A DNA stretch of 64,000 nucleotides from Actinostola sp. cb2023. Its lineage: Eukaryota > Cnidaria > Anthozoa > Actiniaria > Actinostolidae. The translations under genes were made by a program, and so were the position numbers. The stretch spans positions 124,001 through 188,000 of the forward strand of contig JAUJYZ010000447.1 of assembly GCA_033675265.1 (NCBI GenBank), read 5' to 3'. How positions within the stretch are numbered: the stretch's first letter is position 1; the number at the start of each line of letters is the position of its first letter. Of this stretch, positions 33,045 through 45,700 are shown one piece after another. The notes below the pieces were generated by a model, which had not been told where the DNA came from, made no database searches, and worked only from the letters and a program-made list of their open reading frames with translations.

Positions 33045-35475
33045 TAGTGGATCAGTCACACTGTATAAGGACAGACAGTACAAGTACAATAGTAGATCAG
33101 TCACACTGTATAAGGACAAACAGTACAAGTACAATAGTGGATCAGTCACACTGTATAAGGACAGACAGTACAAGTACAATAGTAGATCAGTCACACTGTA
33201 TAAGGACAGACAGTACAAGTACAATAGTAGATCAGTCACACTGTATAAGGGCAGACAGTACAAGTACAATAGTGGATCAGTCACACTGTATAAGGACAGA
33301 CAGTACAAGTACAATAGTGGATCAGTCACACTGTATAAGGACAGACAGTACAAGTACAATAGTGGATCAGTCACACTGTATAAGGACAGACAGTACAAGT
33401 ACAATAGTGGATCAGTCACACTGTATAAGGACAGACAGTACAAGTACAATAGTAGATCAGTCACACTGTATAAGGACAGACAGTACAAGTACAATAGTGG
33501 ATCAGTCACACTGTATAAGGACAGACAGTACAAGTACAATAGTGGATCAGTAGTGGATCAGTCACACTGTATAAGGACAGACAGTACAAGTACAATAGTA
33601 GATCAGTCACACTGTATAAGGACAGACAGTACAAGTACAATAGTGGATCAGTCACACTGTATAAGGACAGACAGTACAAGTACAATAGTGGATCAGTCAC
33701 ACTGTATAAGGACAGACAGTACAATACAATGGATCAGTCACACTGTATAAGGACAGACAGTACAAGTACAATAGTGGATCAGTCACACTGTATAAGGACA
33801 GACAGTACAAGTACAATAGTAGATCAGTCACACTGTATAAGGACAGACAGTACAAGTACAATAGTGGATCAGTCACACTGTATAAGGACAGACAGTACAA
33901 GTACAATAGTAGATCAGTCACACTGTATAAGGACAGACAGTACAAATACAATAGTGGATCAGTCACACTGTATAAGGACAAACAGTACAAGTACAATAGT
34001 GGATCAGTCACACTGTATAAGGACAGACAGTACAAGTACAATAGTAGATCAGTCACACTGTATAAGGACAGACCGTACAATAGTAGATCAGTCACACTGT
34101 ATAAGGACAGACAGTACAAGTACAATAGTGGATCAGTCACACTGTATAAGGACAGACAGTACAAGTACAATAGTGGATCAGTCACACTGTATAAGGACAG
34201 ACAGTACAAGTACAATAGTGGATCAGTCACACTGTATAAGGACAGACAGTACAAGTACAATAGTGGATCAGTCACACTGTATAAGGATAGACAGTACAAG
34301 TACAATAGTAGATCAGTCACACTGTATAAGGACAGACAGTACAAGTACAATAGTAGATCAGTCACACTGTATAAGGACAGACAGTACAAATACAATAGTG
34401 GATCAGTCACACTGTATAAGGACAGACAGTACAAGTACAATAGTGGATCAGTCACACTGTATAAGGACAGACAGTACAAGTACAATAGTGGATCAGTCAC
34501 ACTGTATAAGGACAGACAGTACAAGTACAATAGTGGATCAGTCACACTGTATAAGGACAGACAGTACAAGTACAATAGTGGATCAGTCACACTGTATAAG
34601 GACAGACAGTACAAGTACAATAGTGGATCAGTCACACTGTATAAGGACAGACAGTACAAGTACAATAGTAGATCAGTCACACTGTATAAGGACAGACAGT
34701 ACAAGTACAATAGTGGATCAGTCACACTGTATAAGGACAGACAGTACAAGTACAATAGTAGATCAGTCATACTGTATAAGGACAGACAGTACAAGTACAA
34801 TAGTAGATCAGTCACACTGTATAAGGACAGACAGTACAAGTACAATAGTAGATCAGTCACACTGTATAAGGACAGACAGTACAAGTACAATAGTAGATCA
34901 GTCACACTGTATAAGGACAGACAGTACAAGTACAATAGTGGATCAGTCACACTGTATAAGGACAGACAGTACAAATACAATAGTGGATCAGTCACACTGT
35001 ATAAGGACAGACAGTACAAGTACAATAGTGGATCAGTCACACTGTATAAGGACAGACAGTACAAGTACAATAGTGGATCAGTCACACTGTATAAGGACAG
35101 ACAGTACAAGTACAATAGTAGATCAGTCACACTGTATAAGGACAGACAGTACAAGTACAATAGTGGATCAGTCACACTGTATAAGGACAGACAGTACAAG
35201 TACAATAGTAGATCAGTCATACTGTATAAGGACAGACAGTACAAGTACAATAGTAGATCAGTCACACTGTATAAGGACAGACAGTACAAGTACAATAGTA
35301 GATCAGTCACACTGTATAAGGACAGACAGTACAAGTACAATAGTAGATCAGTCACACTGTATAAGGACAGACAGTACAAGTACAATAGTAGATCAGTCAC
35401 ACTGTATAAGGACAGACAGTACAAGTACAATAGTAGATCAGTCATACTGTATAAGGACAGACAGTACAAGTACAA
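33045..35475. repeat. 45-bp minisatellite, ~54 units, intergenic
   Basis: GATCAGTCACACTGTATAAG and GACAGACAGTACAAGTACAA, with AGTGG/AGTAG variants, repeat every 45 bp. Unrelated to the other 45-bp array. Frames of nearly 600 codons on both strands are a by-product of a period divisible by 3. Confidence 0.95.
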
Positions 35476-36165
35476 TAAAGTAGCTATAAATATACATAAC
35501 TAAAGACAATACACCGATATTATTGTTGAATTAAAATACGAAGAGTTAGAATGTTTACATCGTATTATATCTCAACTAAAATGCACTTATTAAAGGTGCG
35601 TGCAAGGAAATACAATATCTATGTAGTTTCTCTTTCCTTGAAATTTAATGAGGTGCGAAACCCAAATTCATGATGTAGAAAGGACATCAAAACCATACAA
35701 AATGCATGACATGAGTAGGGTGGACCTTTAGCTGTGCAAAATATCTGTATTATTGATCTCAGAATAAAGACTACCACAAGAACACATTTTTGGCAATAAA
35801 TTATTCATGACGTGTGGTTCAAGTACAACAAGTATGTTTGTTTGTCACTCTGATCCAAGACATATTTAATAATGAAATAAAATGTTTCCTCAAAGGGATA
35901 ATAGAGCAGATTTCTTATGACTGTGAAAAACCATGGCACACGGCACAGTCATGGAACAGATTCATTTGAAATCCTAAATCGTCATGGTCACGGCAAGTCT
36001 GTGCCGTAAGTTTTTCACAGTCATATGAAATCTTACAACGGGATAATAGCATGTATGCCAGGTAATTACAACAGGATAATAGCATGTATGCCAGGTAATT
36101 ACAACAGGATAATAGCATGTATGCCAGGTAATTACAAAATTGATAATAAAATATATTGTACTTGT
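35476..36165. other. 3' side of the ataxin-7-like gene
   Basis: Presumed 3' UTR and intergenic DNA. No canonical AATAAA on the minus strand was found close to the stop; ATTAAA variants are at 35864-35869 and about 35645. An inverted repeat around TATGACTGTGAAAAAC (about 35909-36035) and a 35-bp triplet repeat (ACAACAGGATAATAGCATGT, 36035-36135) are present. Confidence 0.45.
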
Positions 36166-36707
36166 TCAAGCAACATTAGATTGTGGTTTGTTGTGTACCA
36201 CTGACGCTTGCATGTTTTGGTGAGAGTCAGTCGTAACAAAGACAGTATTTTGAGGGCTCTTCAATGGCTGATCGGTTGCTTTAATCACAATGTTTTGACC
36301 TCCCAACTGCTGCTGGGTTATAAGTGACTGTGAGGGAGGGTGAGGAGCAGGTGCCAGACGAGGCTGAATTGGCAGTTGTTTATTAACAAACTGTGAGTTT
36401 AACTGCTTGTGCTGTTGTAGCTGTTGTTGTTGGAGTTGTTGTTGCTGTAGTTGTTGTTGTAAAGTAATTTGCTGTAGCTGTTGTTGTTGTTGCTCTACTT
36501 GCTGTTTCAATTGTACAATAGGTTGAGGCGCATTAGTAATATGTTGGTGGTTCAAGTACTGCTGTCCTGGTGGAGGACTTGTTACAATGATTGGTTGTCC
36601 TGGTGATAGTTGTTGTTGTGGAGATAGAGACTGTGGAATCTTGACTTGTGAGTTGTTTGCTTTACTGTTGGTCTTTGGATACGAGTTGGCTCTTAAAAGA
36701 ACTTTAC
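36166..36707 (-). CDS. Ataxin-7-like gene, last exon h, Gln-rich
   Basis: 542 nt; acceptor TTCATTTGTAG|, stop TGA at 36168-36166. It encodes (G)KVLLRANSYPKTNSK, a Pro/Ser/Gln-rich region (PGQPIIVTSPPPGQQYLNHQ) and a Gln tract with regular Leu (QQQLQQQQLQQQQLQQ), ending NKPQSNVA. The Gln codons are mixed CAA/CAG. Confidence 0.88.
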
Positions 36708-39700
36708 CTACAAATGAACAATTGTATAATGCTATCAATCTAGCCAACATGATGTACTAACTCAAGGTCATACAAAGCTGTGTTTCATTCATATATCAAC
36801 CAGTCCAATCTAGCCAACATGATGTACTAACTCAAGGTCATACAAAGCTGTGTTTCATTCATATATCAACCAGTCCAATCTAGCCAACATGATGTACTAA
36901 CTCAAGGTCATACAAAGCTGTGTTTCATTCATATATCAACCAGTCCAATCTAGCCAACATGATGTACTAACTCAAGGTCATACAAAGCTGTGTTTCATTC
37001 ATATATCAACCAGTCCAATCTAGCCAACATGATGTACTAACTCAAGGTCATACAAAGCTGTGTTTCATTCATATATCAACCAGTCCAATCTAGCCAACAT
37101 GATGTACTAACTCAAGGTCATACAAAGCTGTGTTTCATTCATATATCAACCAGTCCAATCTAGCCAACATGATGTACTAACTCAAGGTCATACAAAGCTG
37201 TGTTTCATTCATATATCAACCAGTCCAATCTAGCCAACATGATGTACTAACTCAAGGTCATACAAAGCTGTGTTTCATTCATATATCAACCAGTCCAATC
37301 TAGCCAACATGATGTACTAACTCAAGGTCATACAAAGCTGTGTTTCATTCATATATCAACCAGTCCAATCTAGCCAACATGATGTACTAACTCAAGGTCA
37401 TACAAAGCTGTGTTTCATTCATATATCAACCAGTCCAATCTAGCCAACATGATGTACTAACTCAAGGTCATACAAAGCTGTGTTTCATTCATATATCAAC
37501 CAGTCCAATCTAGCCAACATGATGTACTAACTCAAGGTCATACAAAGCTGTGTTTCATTCATATATCAACCAGTCCAATCCTGGACTTCTTTTTTACAAG
37601 TTGCTGGTAAGGTTGTGGGGCAAAATAAACTATTTGTGTGTTACAGTCGAACTAAGAAAACCGTGGACACCTAAAGTATGTCTGGAATGTTCATTGTGAC
37701 CAATCAAGCATGTCGAACTGTCAGGTTGGCTTTCCAAAAAACATGTATTAAAAATCGCTCAAATCTTAGTATTCTTCATAGCGTAGTGTATGCATCTCTC
37801 AAATAGAAAGGAAAGGCAATCTAATTTCCTACAAGATACACTTAAGACAGAACATAGAATTGAAACTTAACAGCCTTGTTCGGTGATTGATAACGATCTG
37901 TGGTTTCAAGATCCCACATGTGATTGGTCACAACACAATGAACATTCCAGACATATTTTAGGTGTCCACGGTTTTCTTGGTTCGACTGTAAGCTCACCTT
38001 TTTGTTGTAATTGCTGGTGTTGTGATGGTGAACTAGGCTGTTGCATTTGAGCCATACCCATACTATTAAATACCAAACTATGTCCTTTTGTAAAACTAAC
38101 AGGAGATTGGTTTGTGCCACCCTTGGAACCTTGGATGACAAAACTCAGTGCTGCAGGATAGCCCTTCACACTGGTGGCTGCAATAGGAGGAGGGGACGTG
38201 CCATTGGGTAATGACGATGCAACTTGGACAGTACCAGAATTCTAGAACAAAATGAGATCATTGAACCAATAATTGTGAAGTAACACTATCTTTCTTACAA
38301 ACATTACACAGTACCATCACACAGTACCATCACACAGTACCATTACACAGTACCATTACACAGTACCATTACAGTACCATCACACAGTACCATCACACAG
38401 TACCATTACACAGTACCATTACACGTACAGTACCATTACACAGTACCATTACACAGTACCATTACACAGTACCATTACACAGTACCATCACACAGTACCA
38501 TCACACAGTACCATCACACAGTACCATCACACAGTACCATCACACAGTACCATTATTACACAGTACCATTACACAGTACCATCACACAGTACCATTACAC
38601 AGTACCATCACACAGTACCATCACACAGTACCATCACACAGTACCATTACACAGTACCATTACAGTACCATCACACAGTACCATCACACAGTACCATTAC
38701 ACAGTACCATTACACAGTACCATCACACAGTACCATCACACAGTACCATCACACAGTACCATCACACAGTACCATCACACAGTACCATCACACAGTACAT
38801 TATTACACAGTACCATTACACAGTACCATCACACAGTACCATTACACAGTACCATCACACAGTACCATCACACAGTACCATCACACAGTACCATTACACA
38901 GTACCATTACAGTACCATCACACAGTACCATCACACAGTACCATTACACAGTACCATTACACAGTACCATCACACAGTACCATTACACAGTACCATTACA
39001 CAGTACCATTACACAGTACCATCACACAGTACCATCACACAGTACCATCACACAGTACCTCACACAGTACCATCACACAGTACCATTATTACACAGTACC
39101 ATTACACAGTACCATCACACAGTACCATTACACAGTACCATCACACAGTACCATCACACAGTACCATCACACAGTACCATTACACAGTACCATCACACAG
39201 TACCATCACACAGTACCATCACACAGTACCATTACACAGTACCACAGTACCATCACACAGTACCATTACACAGTACCATTACACAGTACCATCACACAGT
39301 ACCATTACACAGTACCATCACACAGTACCATCACACAGTACCATTACACAGTACCATCACACAGTACCATCACACAGTACCATCACACAGTACCATTACA
39401 CAGTACCATTACAGTACCATCACACAGTACCATTACACAGTACCATTACAGTACCATCACACAGTACCATTACACAGTACCATTACACAGTACCCAGTAC
39501 CATCACACAGTACCATTCACACAGTACCATTACACAGTACCATTACACAGTACCATTACACAGTACCATCACACAGTACCATCACACAGTACCATTACAC
39601 AGTACCATTACACGTACAGTACCATTACACAGTACCATTACACAGTACCATCACACAGTACCATCACACAGTACCATACACAGTACCATCACACAGTACC

Positions 39701-42700
39701 ATTACACAGTACCATCACACAGTACCATCACACAGTACCATTACACAGTACCATCACACAGTACCATCACACAGTACCATCACACAGTACCATCACACAG
39801 TACCATTACACAGTACCATTACACAGTACCATTACACAGTACCATTACACAGTACCATACACAGTACCATCACACAGTACCATCACACAGTACCATTACA
39901 CAGTACCATTACACAGTACCATCACACAGTACCATCACACAGTACCATTACACAGTACCATATACACAGTACCATCACACAGTACCATCACACAGTACCA
40001 TTACACAGTACCATTACAGTACCATCACACAGTACCATTACACAGTACCATTACACGTACAGTACCATTACACAGTACCATTACACAGTACCATTACACG
40101 TACAGTACCATTACACAGTACCATTACACAGTACCATCACACAGTACCATTACACAGTACCATTACAGTACCATCACACAGTACCATTACACAGTACCAT
40201 TACATGTACAGTACCATTACACAGTACCATTACACAGTACCATTACACGTACAGTACCATTACAGTACCATTACACAGTACCACAGTACCATCACACAGT
40301 ACCATCACACAGTACCATCACACAGTACCATCACACAGTACCATCACACAGTACCATTACACAGTACCATTACAGTACCATCACACAGTACCATTACACA
40401 GTACCATTACAGTACCATCACACAGTACCATTACACAGTACCATTACACAGTACCATTACACGTACAGTACCATTACACAGTACCATCACACAGTACCAT
40501 CACACAGTACCATTACACAGTACCATTACACAGTACCATTACACAGTACCATTACAGTACCATCACACAGTACCATCACACAGTACCATTACAGTACCAT
40601 CACACAGTACCATTACACAGTACCATTACACGTACAGTACCATTACACAGTACCATTACACAGTACCATTATTACACAGTACCATTATTACACAGTACCA
40701 TTACACAGTACCATCACACAGTACCATCACACAGTACCATTACACAGTACCATTACACGTACAGTACCATTACACAGTACCATTACACAGTACCATCACA
40801 CAGTACCATCACACAGTACCATTACACAGTACCATTACACAGTACCATCACACAGTACAATCACACAGTACCATTACACAGTACCATTACACAGTACCAT
40901 TACACAGTACCATTAGTCGACAGGTGATCAATGGGGTACAGCTGGAAGGAGAGGAAACAAGTTGAAGAGGGGAGGGGGCAAGGGACACAAAAGGGAGAGG
41001 ACAAACTTGGGGAAAGGCGAGAGTGAGGGGAAGGAACAGCGCGAGGGATGCAATGAGGTGAAGGACTTTCCCAAGTTCCCAAGTGTTCATTAGGCAAACA
41101 ATCCATCCATGATTATTGCAAACAAAAGTGCAATTATAACAAAACTAACCTGTGTGCTAAACAATAATGGACTTTCGCGTTGCCCTGTTGTACTTGCTGA
41201 AACTTTCCCTACAAAACATGGTTAACGTATGAAACCTACAGCCACCTTGTTGCTCCACAATAAACCTTATTCACGAAATATGGTGACAATGTTCTAGAGT
41301 GATGTACAAGCAAATAATGTACCAGGAGATTCATAATGTTTCATGATGTTGTTATACTGTCTAGTAGAATACGTACCTTTTGCTTGATCCACTTGACCTG
41401 CAAGCTAAGTACAGATAATAATACTAGTCAGAAGAACAGTCTATACACAATGCTTCTCTGCAAGCTAAGTACAGATAATAATACTAGTCAGAAGAACAGT
41501 CTATACACAATGCTTCTCTGCAAGCTAAGTACAGATAATAATACTAGTCAGAAGAACAGTCTATACACAATGCTTCTCTGCAAGCTAAGTACAGATAATA
41601 ATACTAGTCAGAAGAACAGTCTATACACAATGCTTCTCTACATGTACAAGCTAAGTACAGATAATAATACTAGTCAGAAGAACAGTCTATACACAATGCT
41701 TCTCTGCAAGCTAAGTACAGATAATAATACTAGTCAGAAGAACAGTCTATACACAATGCTTCTCTGCAAGCTAAGTACAGATAATAATACTAGTCAGAAG
41801 AACAGTCTATACACAATGCTTCTCTGCAAGCTAAGTACAGATAATAATACTAGTCAGAAGAACAGTCTATACACAATGCTTCTCTACATGTACAAGCTAA
41901 GTACAGATAATAATACTAGTCAGAAGAACAGTCTATACACAATGCTTCTCTGCAAGCTAAGTACAGATAATAATACTAGTCAGAAGAACAGTCTATACAC
42001 AATGCTTCTCTACATGTACAAGCTAAGTACAGATAATAATACTAGTCAGAAGAACAGTCTATACACAATGCTTCTCTGCAAGCTAAGTACAGATAATAAT
42101 ACTAGTCAGAAGAACAGTCTATACACAATGCTTCTCTGCAAGCTAAGTACAGATAATAAGCAATTATTGGATGAGGGTGAGCATGATATTGTAAATTATC
42201 AAGACCGAGGTCTGTGTTATCTGCTGAAGCTGTAGGCTGAGTAACACATACCCGAGGTCTTGATAATTTACGATATCATGTGAAAACCGAATTTAATAAT
42301 TGTTTTATTAAACATTTTGTATAAGTGAGAACACAATTATAATCAGGTAAATAAATGCTGCCATGGCCATTGCCACTGCAAACGTACCACTCTTTATGAC
42401 ATTGAATCCCGCCTTGAATGAACTTGACAGGATAAATCTATTATCTGTAGCAGATAATAGATTTATCCTGTCAAGTTCACATGCTAACAAGAATTAACTG
42501 CATGCTCTCAACCAATCAGATGCGAAGTTGTGAGTAAAATGTTTAATAATAATACTTTGTGGTCCGGTTGACTGAAAACAACCATCTGCACAAATAACGA
42601 ACTGACATTCTCGTTCTCTTTGTATCGTCAAACATAGGCATTTCACGTCTTTGTTTAGCACTCAATGCCTGAAGTTAAGACCGATCATTTCATACATTCC

Positions 42701-45700
42701 AACAAATTATTGACAAACTATTGTTTCTCCGACGTCGTCGTCATTCCGTCTTCAATGCTTAAGGTCACTAATAGAACTGAATCACACAAGATATCTCATT
42801 CAACATAAAACAGCAAGCATTCATATTCAACATATAGTTTTGGAAAAGTTATACATCAGAATATACAATATTATTATTATTTACAATGTAGGGAAGCAAA
42901 ACATATGTGAACAGAAAGAGGGATATAATGTAACTACACTTTTGTTATCTTTTATATTAGTCTTAAACTACAGACGTTTTGATCCTTCCTTGGTTCATCC
43001 CTTATATCAATCAATAATCCACAAAAAATCAACAACGCTTTTTGAATGCGCCTTGAATGTGCCTTCAAATGACGAGAGAAAGACCAATTAAAGAGATCTC
43101 ATTTTAAAAAAGCAAAGAAAACAACTGTCCACCATCCTTTTCAGAGAATGTGAAATAGCTATATGGTCAAAAGTGAGATGCATGGAATGATTGTGCAGTA
43201 GCATTGAAAAGTACATACAATGCACTTGAATAAATGTACACCTATGAAGCTTGCACAAATTATAATATTGAAATACGTGCACAGTGTGGCAGGAAATACA
43301 GTATTGTCTATTATATCCTTGATAGTCTGCACCTAAATTTCAGTTACATTTACTATATTTTATATATGTATATTGCAAATTATCGCTTTATGGAGTTTTT
43401 AAAATCTTTTATCACCCGGACCTACAGGCAAAACATTGCACCGGTTGCATTCTTTACGAGTTGAAAGTCGCCAAAACAGCATTAGTAGGTCCTGGAATCC
43501 ACCACAGAAAGACCAGAGACGATTTCACTTTTCAATCCGCCATTTTGGAATTCCTCAAGGTCCTTGTGAAATTTCCTGTGAAATCGTATCTCACCCCTGG
43601 ATTATTTCAGGAGAACAGCCTCTACCATGCCAGTCAAGCTTAATGCTGTTCTGGGGGCTTCTGTGGTGAAAAATTGCTATAAAAGACTCTAAAATGTAAA
43701 ATAGGCCTTGTTCGAGCAGATTCAGCCACGAAACAAAGACCACCTCAATGTTTTAGAACCGTCAAGATTTCCATGGAAACCCCTTATATGGAATCAAAAT
43801 TTCCTACGGTGTGATTAGGTCCAGAAAATTGCTAAAAACTTCAATAATGTCTGGGTGTCAAAGGGTTAATACAGACCAAAAGACCAAAAGCTGTGTTTTG
43901 TGCTGCTTGTGAATTAAGTACAGTAGTCAGTCATCTACTGGAGAACTTGTCAACATTTGACTTGAAGTTCTTGAAAACCAGATTTATTGATAACTTGCTG
44001 GTCTGTAAGTAAGTGCAGCCATGAACAAAATATTAACAAAAACTAACCTGAACCACAGTATTGGAAGATGTTCCACCACTTGACACAGAACCACTAATTT
44101 TGGCCACCATAGGAGCAGTCTGCACAACACTAACAGTATTGCTATTATTGATTGTTGTATATATTGTAGTAAATGCAGTTCTTGTTCCTGACATGGCCAC
44201 CTCAGAATTAAGTCCCAGGCTAGAACACAAATTTAAATTTGCATCCAAATTGGGTGCAGATAAAGTTCTTGGGTTATCGATGCTTGCAATAATGCTGCCC
44301 ATGTCACTAATTGCTTGACTACTCGCATCAGGTTTAAGAAATCCATCACTTGATGACCCAAGATTGGTGGACGAATCTAAAAACTGTTTACTATGCAACA
44401 CATTGGAAGTTTGATACACAGTCGAATTTTCCACAGAATGTTTCAGGTTGCCATGGGCAACATTGTTGTGTTTGACAGATCTATTTCGTGGTGGAGGAGG
44501 AGCTTTTAAAAAGTTTGATAGATTTTTATGAGAAGAAGAATGACTTTTGGTCTTGTCACCAACAACTGATGAACCTGCAAATACAAACATGTATTGCATG
44601 TCACACTTCCTGCAGGTAATCCATTCATTGTACTTACAGTAAGGCAGTTCCAATAAAACAAACTTTATTGTACATCCACAGTCTGCCATACAAACCTTTG
44701 AATAGGTTATGGTTACTGGATTGTCCTATTGTTTTAATGGTGGGTCTGCCATACAAACCTTTGAATAGGTTATGGTTACTAGACTGTCCTATTGTTTTAA
44801 TGGTGGGTCTGCCATACAAACCTTTGAATAGGTTATGGTTACTGGACTGTCCTATTGTTTTAATGGTGGGTCTGCCATACAAACCATACTGGAACCTATT
44901 TGAATGGGGTTGAATGGTTATGGTTACTGGACTGTCCTATTGTTTTAATGGTGGGTCTGCCATACAAACCTTTGTTAATATTGTTTTATGGTTACTTTGA
45001 ATAGGTTATGGGACTGTCCTATTGTTTTAATGGTGGGGTCATACAAACCTTTGAATAGGTTATGGTTACTAGACTGTCCTATTGTTTAAATGGTGGGTCT
45101 GCCATACAAACCTTTTAATAGGTTATGGTTACTGGACTGGAATGTGGGCTATGTGCACGGAGTTGATACCCTGTAATAGGTGTTACTGGACTGTCCTATT
45201 GTAATGGTCTCAGGGTCATACAAACCTTTGAATAGGTGTTTTTGGTTACTGGACTGTCCTATTGTTTATGGTGGATAACGAGTATTCAAAATTGTCTTTT
45301 AATAGGTTATGGGAAACTGGTATAGACTGTCCTATGATTTTTAATGGTGGGTCCTCAAAACCCCTTTTGAACGGTTATGGCAAAAATTTACTAGACTTGT
45401 CCTATACTGTAGATGAAATGGTCATTCTCAAAGAGTGCCATACAACCTTTGAATAGGTTATGGTTACTCCAACTTGTCCTGATTGTTTTAATGGTGTGAT
45501 TCATACAAACCTTTGAATAAGGTTATGGTTCCTGTCCTACTGTTTCTAATTATGGGTCATACAAACCTTTTTGAATAGGTTATGGTTACTGGACTGTCCT
45601 ATTGTTTTAATGGTGGGTCTCATACAACCTTTGAATAGGTTATGGTTACTGGATTGTCCTATTGTTTTAATGGTGGGTCTGCCATACAAACCTTTGAGGA

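Larger units (their letters stand above)
42161..44047. other. Intron between exons d and e, unique part
   Basis: Contains two hairpins listed separately. Positions 43400-43870 include GTGTCAAAGGGTTAA-type sequence but no recognisable gene. Confidence 0.45.

Noticed and set aside
33007..35483. Frames of up to 592 codons on both strands at 33-35 kb
   Set aside because: Same artefact of a 45-bp period in an intergenic minisatellite.
40204..40965. His/Tyr/Thr-rich 253-codon frame
   Set aside because: Pure translation of the 13-bp minisatellite, with frame kept by chance over a limited stretch.
41377..41397. 21-nt version of exon e (acceptor CTTGCAG|)
   Set aside because: It breaks the reading frame between exons d and f; the acceptor 7 nt upstream gives 28 nt and closes the phase.
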